Below are positions 36,383-45,148 of a stretch of DNA of 64,000 nt, piece after piece. The notes under the pieces were generated by a model, which saw only the letters and a list, made by a program, of their open reading frames with translations, was not told the DNA's origin and made no database searches. This DNA comes from Acidovorax sp. 106 (GTDB lineage Bacteria > Pseudomonadota > Gammaproteobacteria > Burkholderiales > Burkholderiaceae_C), in the NCBI RefSeq assembly GCF_003663825.1, contig NZ_RCCC01000001.1, positions 3,604,501 to 3,668,500 on the forward strand, read 5' to 3'. Position numbers and translations under genes: made by a program. The stretch's first letter is position 1; each line of letters opens with the position of its first letter.

Positions 36383-36574
36383 TCACAGAATGGGGAGGGC
36401 GGGCAGGTAGTAAGCCAGTGCCAGCAAGGCCAGCAGCAGTGCAACGATGGCCGCAACGCGGCGCGCATGGGTGTGCAGCAGCCGCTGCGTGCGTTGGCGG
36501 GCAGAGGCACCAGCCAGTTGCCATGCGCCATACAGCCCCAGGGCGATGGCCAGCAAAAGCAGCAGGTGCTTCAT
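36383..36574 (-). CDS. Small two-helix membrane protein
   Basis: The 63-residue frame MKHLLLLLAIALGLYGAWQL... ends with a second hydrophobic helix (VAAIVALLLALLALAYYL) separated by an arginine-rich loop. It ends 9-18 bases before the SPFH gene on the same strand. A co-translated partner is plausible, but I recognise no family. Confidence 0.55.
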   Translation of the reverse strand: MKHLLLLLAIALGLYGAWQLAGASARQRTQRLLHTHARRVAAIVALLLALLALAYYLPALPIL

Positions 36575-37068
36575 GGTCGGCCTGGGTGGGCGGTGTTGGC
36601 CTGCTGGCACCACGGCCAGTGGGTGCGGTCCAGAGGGTGTGGCATGGTTCTCCCTTTCCTGTTGTTTTGGATATCTTTGGGTGCCAAAGATACCCCAGCC
36701 AAGGCGGCGCGGTGCCAGTGCCCCTTGGGCGCAAAAGGCATCCACTATGGCGCCACGCGCTGCGGGCACACTGCGGGCACGCGGCGGGTTTAGGGCAATC
36801 AGGCAAGGTCCCGCAGGGCTGCAAAGAGGGGACCCGTGGCGGGGTGATGGGCCTTGGATTTGCTATTTATTTGATAGCTGCTTGCGCTTGTTAAATAAGC
36901 GCTAGCGGTCGTTTTTGTTTTGAAATTTGGTGCCCCAGGGGGCTTTGCGCACCACGGCGGCAAGTGAGCGCCGCAGATCGGCAGGGGCGGCGAGGCTTGG
37001 CTGCAATGCGCGCCGCCCAAGGCTGCAGACGCAGACGCACGCGGTGCGGTGATATGTGCAGAGGCCTC
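36575..37068. other. Intergenic region upstream of the small membrane gene
   Basis: This region of 494 bases contains the perfect palindrome TATCTTTGG-GTG-CCAAAGATA at 36672-36692, about 100 bases before the small gene, and stem-loop repeat copy 6 at 36858-36920. The palindrome could be an operator. No other gene is supported. Confidence 0.55.
36858..36920. repeat. Stem-loop repeat copy 6
   Basis: TTTGATAGCTGCTTGCGCTT then GTTAAATAAGCGCTAGCGG is one of the best matches to the consensus. Confidence 0.75.
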
Positions 37069-38142
37069 CTAGTGCCTGCCCAGCTTGCGGTACACCGTGG
37101 CGCGGCTGATGCCCAGGGCGCGTGCGGCCTGCGCCACGTTGCCACGGGCGTCTTGCACCGCTTGGTGGATCAGGGCGGCTTCCGTGGCGCGCAGCGGTGT
37201 GGGTGCGGCGGCGCTGGGGCGCTGCGCCAGGGCATGCAAGCGCAGCCCTGACCACAGCGGCAAATCCAGCGGCGCAGGGTGGTGGCGCGCTGCTGCATCA
37301 AACAGCTGGGCCCAGGGCAGAGCCAGCACATCAGAGCAGTGCATGCGCGTGCCTGGCGGCTGCAAAGGCGTGGGAATCAGCTGGCGGGCGGTGCTGTTGC
37401 TGCCGAGCAGGTAGCCGTCCGCATCCAGCAGCACCAGGCCGTCGTTGTCTCCTCCCAGCGGGCTGCCGGGCCAATTCAAGCGCAGGCGCAGGCTGTGGGG
37501 GCGCTGCAGCAGCAGGGCGTCCTCCATCGCTCGGGCGGATCGCGCCACCAGGTGCCGCAGTTCAGGTCGCTCGGGCACGTCCACTCCCGTCAAGTCCAGC
37601 ATGCCCACGCAGTGCCCTTCCGGGTCAAAAAGTGGGGCTCCTGCGCAGCTATAGGCTCCGTTGTCTTCGCAAAAGTGTTCGCCCCGGTGCAGCCAGACGG
37701 GGGCCAGCTCGTTCAATGCTGTGCCGATGGCGGTGGTGCCCACGGCGGCTTCGGACAGGTTGACCCCCACCCGGCCGATCAGCCGGGTGCGTGGGTCTTG
37801 GCGGTCTACGGCACCTTGCACATCGATCACCACGCCGCGCGCGTTGGTGAGTATGGCGAAGTAGCGCATGCCTGCGATGGCGCGGGTGAGCTGCTCCAGC
37901 ACCGGGCGCGCTGCATGCACCAGCGCATGGCTCTCATCGGCCAGGTGGCGCAGCGTGGGGCCGGTAATGGGCTCGAACACCACGCGCTGGCCAGGGCTGA
38001 GACCGGCCGCCAGGCAGCGCTGCCACGAGCGGGTGATCGACGGCTCCAGCGGTGCCTCGCCGCCCGCGCCCAGCAGCATGCTTTGCCGAGCCCTCTGGAT
38101 CAGGGCCTGGCGATGGGATGGTGGATCGGAAGCAGCAAGCAT
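37069..38142 (-). CDS. GAF-domain regulator with Fis-type HTH (AcoR-like, no AAA+ domain)
   Basis: The 357-residue form starts at 38142 after GGGGA; an ATG at 38217 lacks a ribosome site. A GAF domain lies at about residues 60-200 (FAILTNARGVVIDVQGA, GTTAIGTALNELAPV, CAGAPLFDPEGHCVGMLDLTG). The C-terminus is a Fis-like HTH_8 helix pair (AALIHQAVQDARGNVAQAARALGISRATVYRKL). The sigma-54 AAA+ domain of AcoR is missing, so it should act as a conventional regulator. It is divergent from the coxSLM cluster and is its likely regulator. Confidence 0.85.
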   Translation of the reverse strand: MLAASDPPSHRQALIQRARQSMLLGAGGEAPLEPSITRSWQRCLAAGLSPGQRVVFEPITGPTLRHLADESHALVHAARPVLEQLTRAIAGMRYFAILTNARGVVIDVQGAVDRQDPRTRLIGRVGVNLSEAAVGTTAIGTALNELAPVWLHRGEHFCEDNGAYSCAGAPLFDPEGHCVGMLDLTGVDVPERPELRHLVARSARAMEDALLLQRPHSLRLRLNWPGSPLGGDNDGLVLLDADGYLLGSNSTARQLIPTPLQPPGTRMHCSDVLALPWAQLFDAAARHHPAPLDLPLWSGLRLHALAQRPSAAAPTPLRATEAALIHQAVQDARGNVAQAARALGISRATVYRKLGRH

Positions 38143-38281
38143 CGAAGTCCCCGGAGCAGGGCCTGCGGCGCGCCGGGAGGCGGGGGCGTGCGAGGCTGGG
38201 TGGCAAGGGCGTTCCATGCTGGGCTGGTGTGCAGTGCAGCATGTTTCATTTTGAGAATATCCCGTGCGGCGCTGGGCGCTT

Positions 38282-38297
38282 CTAGGGTTGTCCCTAG
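38282..38297. promoter_or_regulatory. Dyad upstream of coxS
   Basis: Six-base arms CTAGGG/CCCTAG separated by TTGT lie between the divergent regulator and coxS, 72 bases before the coxS start. It may be an operator or chance. Confidence 0.3.
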
Positions 38298-38368
38298 GGA
38301 GGCGGGGGCAGGTGCGTTTCAAGATGCTGTGTGCGAATCCAGCCAACACCCCTCCAGGAGACAGCCAG

Positions 38369-38839
38369 ATGCAAGTGCAGTTCACCGTCAATGGCCGTGC
38401 GGCCAGCGTAGATGTGCCTCCCAACACCCTGCTGGTCCATGCGCTGCGAGAGCACCTGCTGCTCACTGGCACCCATGTAGGTTGCGACACCAGCCAGTGC
38501 GGTGCGTGCACCGTGCACGTCAATGGCCAAGCCGTCAAATCCTGCGCCATGCTGGCGGTGCAGGCTCAGGGGGCCGAGGTGACCACCATCGAAGGCATGG
38601 CCGCCCCCGACGGCACGATGCACCCCATGCAGGCCGCGTTCAAGGAGTGCCACGGACTGCAGTGCGGCTTCTGCACCCCCGGCATGGTGATGAGCGCGGT
38701 GGACCTGTGCAAGAGCCACCCCAACGCCAGCGAGGGCGAGATCCGCGAGCTGCTCGAAGGCAACATTTGCCGCTGCACGGGCTACCAGAACATCGTTCGC
38801 GCGGTGCAAGTCGGCCAAAAGGCCATGGCATCTGCTTAA
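38369..38839 (+). CDS. coxS: Molybdenum hydroxylase small [2Fe-2S] subunit (CoxS-like)
   Basis: The 156-residue iron-sulfur subunit has a plant-ferredoxin cluster site (C39, C44, C47, C59; [12 protein letters not shown]) and the second cluster site (C99, C102, C134, C136; CGFCTPG and CRCTGYQNI). It passes electrons from the molybdenum site to FAD. GGAG precedes the ATG. It begins the operon S-L-M, the order usual in form-II CO-dehydrogenase-like enzymes. Confidence 0.94.
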   Translation: MQVQFTVNGRAASVDVPPNTLLVHALREHLLLTGTHVGCDTSQCGACTVHVNGQAVKSCAMLAVQAQGAEVTTIEGMAAPDGTMHPMQAAFKECHGLQCGFCTPGMVMSAVDLCKSHPNASEGEIRELLEGNICRCTGYQNIVRAVQVGQKAMASA

Positions 38840-38860
38840 CCAGGAAAAAGGAGAACGACC

Positions 38861-41248
38861 ATGGGTGCATCCGACTTTTCCAAGCTGCCGCACATCGGCG
38901 AATCGCTCAAGCGCAAGGAAGACTACCGCTTCCTGACCGGCGCGGGCCAGTACACCGACGACGTGGTGCTGGCCGCACAAAGCCACGCCGTGTTTGTGCG
39001 CTCGCCGCACGCACACGCCAGGATCAACAGCATCAATGTGGACGCTGCCAAGGCCGCGCCCGGCGTGCTGGGCGTGTTCACTGGTGCCGACGTGGCGGCC
39101 GACAACATCAACGGCCTGCCTTGCGGCTGGCTCATCACCAGCACCGATGGCCAGCCCATGAAGGAGCCGCCACACCCCATCCTGGCCCAGGGCAAGGTGC
39201 GCTACGTGGGCGACCACGTGGCCATCGTCGTGGCCCTCACGCAGCAGCAGGCGCGCGATGCCGCCGAGCTGGTGGAGGTGGACTACGACATGCTGCCCGC
39301 CGTGGTCAGCGTGGCCGACGCGGCAGCAGGCACCGTGGCGGGCGCAGGCTTGCACGATGCCGCGCCCGACAACCACTGCTACAAGTGGGCCATTGGCGAC
39401 AAGGGCGCGGTGGACGCTGCATTTGCCAACGCCGCCCATGTGACCAAGCTCGACCTGGTCAATAACCGCCTCATCCCTAACGCGATGGAACCGCGTGCCG
39501 CCATTGGCTCGTACAGCCGCGCTAACGACGAATACACGCTGTACGTCAGCAACCAAAACCCACACGTCGAGCGGCTCTTGATGACGGCCTTCGTGATGGG
39601 GCTGCCCGAGCACAAGGTGCGCGTGATTGCGCCCGACGTGGGCGGCGGCTTTGGCTCCAAGATATTTCTGTATGCCGAGGACGTGTGCCTGACCTGGGCG
39701 GCCAAGAAGCTCAACCGCAACATCAAGTGGGTGGCCGACCGCAGCGAGTCGTTCGTGTCGGACGCGCATGGCCGCGACCATGTAAGCCATGCCGAAATGG
39801 CGATGGACAAAGACGGCAAATTTTTGGCCATGCGCGTGCACACCGACGCCAACATGGGCGCCTACCTCAGCACCTTTGCCAGCGCCGTGCCCACCATCCT
39901 GTACGCCACGCTGCTGGCCGGGCAATACACCACGCCGCAGATCTACGTGGAGGTCGATGCCTGGTTCACCAACACCGCGCCGGTCGATGCCTACCGCGGC
40001 GCTGGGCGGCCCGAGGCCACCTACCTGCTGGAGCGGCTGGTGTCGCGCTGCGGCTGGGAGATGAACCTTCCGCAAGACGAAATCCGCAAGCGCAACTTCA
40101 TCACCAGCTGGCCCTACCAGACGCCTGTGGCGCTGCAGTACGACGTGGGCGACTACCACGCCTGCATGACGCAGGCGCAGCAACTGGCCGACGTGGCGGG
40201 CTTTGCGGCGCGCAAGGCGGCCAGCGAGGCCAAAGGTTTGAAGCGTGGCATCGGCTACAGCAGCTACATCGAAGCCTGCGGCATTGCGCCATCCAACATC
40301 GCCGGGGCGCTGGGTGCGCGGGCGGGCCTGTTCGAGTGCGGCGAGGTGCGCGTGCACCCCACCGGCAGCGTGACGGTGTTCACCGGCTCGCACAGCCACG
40401 GCCAGGGGCACGAGACCACCTTTGCGCAGGTGGTGGCCGCGCGCCTGGGCATCCCGGTGGAGAACGTGGACATCGTGCACGGCGACACGGGCCGCGTGCC
40501 GTTTGGCATGGGCACCTACGGCTCGCGCTCCATCAGCGTGGGTGGCGCGGCCATCATGAAGGCGCTGGACAAGATCGAGGCCAAGGCCAAGAAAATCGCC
40601 GCGCATTTGATGGAGGCCAGCGACGCCGACATCGACTTCAGCGGCGGCGAGTTCACCGTGCGCGGCACGGACAAGAAGATCCCGTTCGGTCAGGTGGCGC
40701 TCACGGCCTATGTGCCGCACAACTACCCGCTCGACAAGCTGGAGCCGGGGCTGAACGAAACCGCGTTCTACGACCCGACCAACTTCACCTTCCCCGCAGG
40801 CACCTACATCTGCGAGGTGGAGGTGGACCCGGCCACGGGCGCCACGCGGGTGGACAAGTTCACCGCCGTGGACGACTTCGGCACCATCATCAACCCCATG
40901 ATCGTGGAGGGCCAGGTGCACGGCGGCCTGGTGCAGGGCATCGGCCAGGCGCTGATGGAGAACTGCGTGTACGACCGCGAGACGGGCCAGTTGCTCACCG
41001 GCAGCTTCATGGACTACGCCATGCCGCGCGCCGACGACTTCCCCGAGTTCAAGCTGGGCCATGTGTGCACGCCGTGCACGCACAACCCGCTGGGCACCAA
41101 GGGCTGCGGCGAGGCGGGGGCCATTGGCTCCCCACCGGCGGTGATCAACGCGGTGCTCGATGCGCTGCACCCGCTGGGTGTCAAAGAGTTCGACATGCCC
41201 GCATCGCCACACCGCGTGTGGGAAGCGATTCAGAACGCCAAGGCTTGA
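38861..41248 (+). CDS. coxL: Form-II CO-dehydrogenase-like molybdenum hydroxylase large subunit
   Basis: The 795-residue subunit carries the molybdopterin cytosine dinucleotide cofactor. Motifs include DVGGGFGSK (about 259-267), [10 protein letters not shown] and the catalytic Glu in GCGEAGAIG. The active-site loop at 377-383 reads AYRGAGR, the form-II signature. True CO dehydrogenases have AYRCSFR, whose cysteine binds copper. Here that position is Gly380. CO oxidation is therefore unlikely, and the substrate may be an aldehyde, purine-like or other heterocycle. Confidence 0.94.
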   Translation: MGASDFSKLPHIGESLKRKEDYRFLTGAGQYTDDVVLAAQSHAVFVRSPHAHARINSINVDAAKAAPGVLGVFTGADVAADNINGLPCGWLITSTDGQPMKEPPHPILAQGKVRYVGDHVAIVVALTQQQARDAAELVEVDYDMLPAVVSVADAAAGTVAGAGLHDAAPDNHCYKWAIGDKGAVDAAFANAAHVTKLDLVNNRLIPNAMEPRAAIGSYSRANDEYTLYVSNQNPHVERLLMTAFVMGLPEHKVRVIAPDVGGGFGSKIFLYAEDVCLTWAAKKLNRNIKWVADRSESFVSDAHGRDHVSHAEMAMDKDGKFLAMRVHTDANMGAYLSTFASAVPTILYATLLAGQYTTPQIYVEVDAWFTNTAPVDAYRGAGRPEATYLLERLVSRCGWEMNLPQDEIRKRNFITSWPYQTPVALQYDVGDYHACMTQAQQLADVAGFAARKAASEAKGLKRGIGYSSYIEACGIAPSNIAGALGARAGLFECGEVRVHPTGSVTVFTGSHSHGQGHETTFAQVVAARLGIPVENVDIVHGDTGRVPFGMGTYGSRSISVGGAAIMKALDKIEAKAKKIAAHLMEASDADIDFSGGEFTVRGTDKKIPFGQVALTAYVPHNYPLDKLEPGLNETAFYDPTNFTFPAGTYICEVEVDPATGATRVDKFTAVDDFGTIINPMIVEGQVHGGLVQGIGQALMENCVYDRETGQLLTGSFMDYAMPRADDFPEFKLGHVCTPCTHNPLGTKGCGEAGAIGSPPAVINAVLDALHPLGVKEFDMPASPHRVWEAIQNAKA

Positions 41249-41259
41249 GGAGAACCAGC

Positions 41260-42057
41260 ATGTACGCATTCACCTTTGAAAATCCCTCCTCCACCGCAGC
41301 CGCTGCACAGCTCATCGCCCAGGGCGGCAAGCTGCTGGCCGGTGGCCAAAGCCTGCTTCCGTCGATGCGCCTGCGCCTGGCCAATCCAGAGAAGATCGTT
41401 GACCTCAACAGCATCCCCGAGCTGGCGGGCATCCGCCGCGAGGGCAATGCGCTGGTCATTGGCGCCATGACGCGCCACATGGACGTGGCCAACAGCGCTG
41501 ATGTGAAGGCTGCGATTCCCGCATTGGCCGATCTGGCCGCGCACATTGGCGACCGCCAGGTGCGGGCACGCGGCACGCTGGGTGGATCGGTGGCCAACAA
41601 CGACCCTGCCGCCTGCTACCCCAGCGCGGTGCTGGGCTTGGGCGCCACGGTCATCACCAATCAGCGCGAGATTGCGGCCGATGATTTCTTTGTGGGCATG
41701 TACACCACGGCGCTGGAAGAGGGCGAGATCATCACCGCCATCCGCTTCCCGATCCCGAAGCGTGCGGCCTACCTCAAGTTCAAGCAGGCAGCATCGCGCT
41801 TCTCGCTGGTGGGGGTGTTTGTGGCGCAGACCGACGGCGGCGTGCGGTTGGCCATCACCGGTGCGGCCACCAGCGTGTTTCGCCACGCCGGGCTGGAGGC
41901 CGCGCTCAGCCAGAGCTTCACCCCACAAGCCGCCGCTGCCGTTCAGATTGACGCCAGCGATCTGAACAGCGACATCCACGCGAGTGCCGCCTACCGCGCC
42001 AACCTCATCAGCGTGCAAACCCAGCGGGCGGTGGAGAAATTGATGGCAACCCCCTGA
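41260..42057 (+). CDS. coxM: Molybdenum hydroxylase FAD-binding subunit (CoxM-like)
   Basis: The 265-residue flavin subunit has the two FAD motifs AGGQSLLPSM (about residue 27) and TLGGSVANNDPA. It accepts electrons from CoxS. GAGGAG lies just before the ATG. The end TP-TGA runs into a repeat that also ends the Rieske gene. The next gene is 204 bases away. Confidence 0.93.
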   Translation: MYAFTFENPSSTAAAAQLIAQGGKLLAGGQSLLPSMRLRLANPEKIVDLNSIPELAGIRREGNALVIGAMTRHMDVANSADVKAAIPALADLAAHIGDRQVRARGTLGGSVANNDPAACYPSAVLGLGATVITNQREIAADDFFVGMYTTALEEGEIITAIRFPIPKRAAYLKFKQAASRFSLVGVFVAQTDGGVRLAITGAATSVFRHAGLEAALSQSFTPQAAAAVQIDASDLNSDIHASAAYRANLISVQTQRAVEKLMATP

Positions 42058-42170
42058 GTCGCTTCGCGCCTTCCCCCTTCTCTCGAATGGCGATGCCATT
42101 CGGGAAGGGGGACACCGCCAGCGCGGCGGGGCGGCTCTTGCGCGGCGGTCACTGATTTGGTCCGCGCCAG
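42050..42170. repeat. Gene-3'-end repeat carrying a stop codon, copy 2
   Basis: CCCCCTGAGTCGCTTCGCGC (from 42050) then a hairpin around CGAATGGCGATGCCATTCG and a tail ending TCCGCGCCAG. Its TGA is the coxM stop. Start and end match the copy at 12276-12396; the middle differs. Confidence 0.65.
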
Positions 42171-42208
42171 TTTCTACGGCCTGCTTGCTCTATTAAAGTT
42201 TGAGTGAA

Positions 42209-42252
42209 ATTGGCCTCTAGCGCTTATCTATCAAGCGCAAGCAGCTATCAAA
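42209..42252. repeat. Stem-loop repeat copy 7, leader of coxD
   Basis: GGCCTCTAGCGCTTATCTAT then AAGCGCAAGCAGCTATCAAA is the reverse complement of the consensus. It lies immediately before the coxD ribosome site. Confidence 0.75.
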
Positions 42253-42261
42253 AGAGAAGCA

Positions 42262-43170
42262 ATGAGTTCACCAGCCTCTGTTGATGCCCTGGTACAAGCC
42301 CTGCAAAGCGTGGGCTACTTTGCCGACCGGCGGCTGGCCACGGCCGTGTTTCTTGCGCTCAAGCTGCAGCGCCCGCTGCTGCTGGAGGGTGAACCCGGTG
42401 TGGGCAAGACCGCGCTGGCCAAAGCCCTCTCGGAAGTGCTGGCGCGCAGCCTGATCCGCCTGCAGTGCTACGACGGCTTGGAGCAGCGCGAGGCGCTGTA
42501 CGAATGGAACTACGCCGCCCAATTGCTACACATGCGTGCCGCCGAAGGCAAAGGCAGTGCCGACATGGCGCAGGTGGAGCGCGAGGTCTATCAAGACCGC
42601 TACCTGATTCGCCGCCCCTTGCTGCAAGCGCTGCAGGCGCCCGCGCCGGGCGCCGTGCTGTTGATCGACGAGGTGGATCGTGCCGACGAGCCCTTCGAAG
42701 CCTTCCTGCTCGAATACTTGGGCGAGTACCAGATCAGCATCCCCGAGATCGGTACCGTGCGCGCCACGGCCACGCCGGTGACCATTCTCACCAGCAATCG
42801 CACGCGCGACCTGCACGACGCCGTCAAGCGCCGCTGCCTGTACCACTGGCTGGACTACCCCGAGCGCGAGCGCGAACTGGCCATCGTGCGTGCGCAGGTG
42901 CCGGGCGCCAGCGCGGCGCTGGCCCAGCAGGTGGCCGATTTTGTGGGCCGCCTGCGCAGCCAGCCGTTTGCCAACGCCTTCCAGCGCGCGCCCGGCATTG
43001 CCGAGAGCGTGGAGTGGGCCAAGGCGCTGGTGGCGCTCGACACCATCGTGGTGGACCCGGAGGTGGTGTCCGACACCGCAGGCATCTTGTTCAAGCAGCG
43101 CGAGGACGTGGCGGCGCTCACACGAGACATGGCGGCGCAACTGCTGCAGCCTGCCGACACTGATGCATGA
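42262..43170 (+). CDS. coxD: MoxR-type AAA+ ATPase, CoxD-like maturation factor
   Basis: The 302-residue ATPase has Walker A GEPGVGKTALAK, Walker B VLLIDEVDRAD and sensor TSNRTRDLHDA. In carboxydotrophs CoxD helps build the metal site by a chaperone-like action with the VWA protein CoxE. In form-II clusters it probably activates the molybdenum enzyme. It overlaps coxE by eight bases. Confidence 0.92.
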   Translation: MSSPASVDALVQALQSVGYFADRRLATAVFLALKLQRPLLLEGEPGVGKTALAKALSEVLARSLIRLQCYDGLEQREALYEWNYAAQLLHMRAAEGKGSADMAQVEREVYQDRYLIRRPLLQALQAPAPGAVLLIDEVDRADEPFEAFLLEYLGEYQISIPEIGTVRATATPVTILTSNRTRDLHDAVKRRCLYHWLDYPERERELAIVRAQVPGASAALAQQVADFVGRLRSQPFANAFQRAPGIAESVEWAKALVALDTIVVDPEVVSDTAGILFKQREDVAALTRDMAAQLLQPADTDA

Positions 43171-44395
43171 AGGCGCAGCCGTGGCAGAGGGCAAGACGAT
43201 CTCCCAGCTGGGCGATGCCCGCACGGGCAAGCTCGCCGACAACCTGAGCGGTTTTGGCCGCACCCTGCGCCGCGCCGGTGTGCGGGTGGACGCCGCCCGC
43301 ATGGCGCTGGCCCAGCAGGCCGTGATGCTGGTGGGGCTGCAGCGCGAGGATTTTTGCGCCGCGCTGGAGGCCGTGCTGCTCAGCCGCGAGCAGGACCGTC
43401 TGGTCTTCCGCGAGCTGTTCGACGCCTACTTTCGAAACCCCGACATTGCGCAGAAACTGTTGGCGCAGATGCTGCCCAGCGCCGAGTCCAAGGCCGAGCC
43501 CGCCAAGCGCCGCCCGCGCGTGAGCGAGGCGCTGGCCCCGGTGCGTGCTGCCCGCAATGCATCGCCGCCTCGCGAAGAAGACAAGGTGGACTTCGACGCC
43601 GCCATGACGGCCAGCGACCTGCAGCGCCTGCGGCAGGCCGATTTCAACCAGCTCTCCGCCAGCGAATACTTGCTGGTGGAGCGCCTGGCCCGCGAGGTGC
43701 CTTTGCCCCTGCCGCACTACGCGGCCCGCCGCACCCGGCCCGGTGCACGGGGCCACCGCCCGCACTGGCCGGGGGCCATGCACCTCGCGGCGCGCAGCGG
43801 TGGCGAGGTGCTGCGTGTGCCCCTGCTGCAGCGGCGCCAGCAACCCCTGCCGCTGCTGGTGCTGGTGGATGTGTCGGGTTCCATGGAGCGCTATGCGCGG
43901 CTGCTGCTGGCCTTCTTGCATGCCGCTACCGCGCCGCGCAACTTGGGCCCAAGTGTTCGACGCGATGTGTTCGCATTCGGCACGGGGCTGACGGACCTCA
44001 CGCCTGCGTTCCGCCTGGCCGATACGGACGCCATGCTGCAGGTGGCCAGCCATGCCATCACCGACTTTGCAGGCGGCACGCGCATGGGCGACAGCCTGGC
44101 GCAGTTGCGGCAGCAGCACGCCCGACGCCTCGTGGGGCGGCGCACGCTGGTGCTGCTGATCAGCGATGGGCTGGACACTGGCGAGCCCGAGGTGCTGGCG
44201 CAGGAGCTGGGCTGGTTGCGTCGCCACGGTGGCCGCCTGCTTTGGCTCAACCCCCTGCTGCGCTTCGAGGGCTATGCCCCCACGGCGCGGGGTGCCAGCG
44301 AGCTGCATCGCCAGGCCCATGGCATGGTGGCGGTGCACAACCTGGGCCGTCTGCAGGACCTTGCGGCGAGCCTGGCTGCTGCGCTGCGGCAATAA
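43163..44395 (+). CDS. coxE: VWA-domain protein, CoxE-like
   Basis: The 410-residue protein has a C-terminal von Willebrand A domain with the MIDAS motif DVSGSM and later LISDGLDTGEPE. The N-terminal half is helical, as is usual for CoxE. It pairs with CoxD as an ATPase/metal-binding chaperone couple. The ATG at 43163 overlaps coxD; the frame runs further upstream but only as the antiphase of coxD. Confidence 0.92.
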   Translation: MHEGAAVAEGKTISQLGDARTGKLADNLSGFGRTLRRAGVRVDAARMALAQQAVMLVGLQREDFCAALEAVLLSREQDRLVFRELFDAYFRNPDIAQKLLAQMLPSAESKAEPAKRRPRVSEALAPVRAARNASPPREEDKVDFDAAMTASDLQRLRQADFNQLSASEYLLVERLAREVPLPLPHYAARRTRPGARGHRPHWPGAMHLAARSGGEVLRVPLLQRRQQPLPLLVLVDVSGSMERYARLLLAFLHAATAPRNLGPSVRRDVFAFGTGLTDLTPAFRLADTDAMLQVASHAITDFAGGTRMGDSLAQLRQQHARRLVGRRTLVLLISDGLDTGEPEVLAQELGWLRRHGGRLLWLNPLLRFEGYAPTARGASELHRQAHGMVAVHNLGRLQDLAASLAAALRQ

Positions 44396-44449
44396 CCGAT
44401 CAATGACCGATTTCAGAACAACCCGCCCAAAAGCCAAGAGGAAACCACC

Positions 44450-45109
44450 ATGGAAATGCAAGCCAGCCGCACCCTTGCCGTCAGCCAGCAGCAGGCTTGG
44501 GATGCCCTCAATGACCCTGAGGTTCTCAAACTATGCATCCCCGGTTGCGACAAGGTAGAGGCCAGCGGCGAGAATCAGTACGCCGTGGCCATGGCGCTCA
44601 AGATTGGGCCCGTGTCTGCCAAGTTCGCAGGCAAGATCACCCTGGCAGACATCGTGCCACCCGAGAGCTACACCATTGCCTTCGATGGCTCGGGCGGCGT
44701 GGCCGGATTTGGCAAAGGCCAAGCGCAGGTCAAGCTGGTGTCCTTGCCTGCAGATGCCGCTGGGCAGTCCAGCTGTGAGCTGCACTACACCGTGCATGCC
44801 ACGGTGGGCGGCAAGATTGCCCAGCTGGGTCAGCGGCTGATCGATGGTGCCGCCAAGACCATGGCGGAAGATTTTTTCAAACGGTTCGACAACGAAATGC
44901 AACGCCGCTACCCCCGAGACGCCGCCGACACCCAGATCCAGGACACCCTGTTGCAAGACACCGTGATGCTGGAAGCCCCCACCCAGCCCGATGCGCTGCA
45001 GGCCCTGCCTGCAGCGGCAGCCTCCAACAACCCCAGTGTTTTCCCCCCTTGGGTGTGGGTGGCCATTGGCGCGGGGGGGATGGCGGCACTTGTCTGGCTG
45101 ACCAAGTGA
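44450..45109 (+). CDS. coxG: CoxG-like SRPBCC protein with C-terminal membrane anchor
   Basis: The first 150 residues form a CoxG/SRPBCC domain (QQQAWDALNDPEVLKLCIPGC and GKITLADIVPPESYTIAFDG). A variable linker and one C-terminal helix (WVWVAIGAGGMAALVWL) follow. CoxG is thought to anchor the hydroxylase to the inner membrane. It lies between coxE and xdhC. Confidence 0.92.
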   Translation: MEMQASRTLAVSQQQAWDALNDPEVLKLCIPGCDKVEASGENQYAVAMALKIGPVSAKFAGKITLADIVPPESYTIAFDGSGGVAGFGKGQAQVKLVSLPADAAGQSSCELHYTVHATVGGKIAQLGQRLIDGAAKTMAEDFFKRFDNEMQRRYPRDAADTQIQDTLLQDTVMLEAPTQPDALQALPAAAASNNPSVFPPWVWVAIGAGGMAALVWLTK

Positions 45110-45148
45110 GCGATCGGTGTTGCCAAGTGCGTGGATGACGGAGGCCGT

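Noticed and set aside
38294..41269. 991-residue open frame on the minus strand
   Set aside because: It lies antisense to coxL, which has full homology and motifs. High GC in third positions creates long antisense frames.
39685..42057. 790-residue open frame on the plus strand
   Set aside because: Its first part is a shifted-frame shadow of coxL (Arg- and Gly-rich); only the end in frame with coxM is real.
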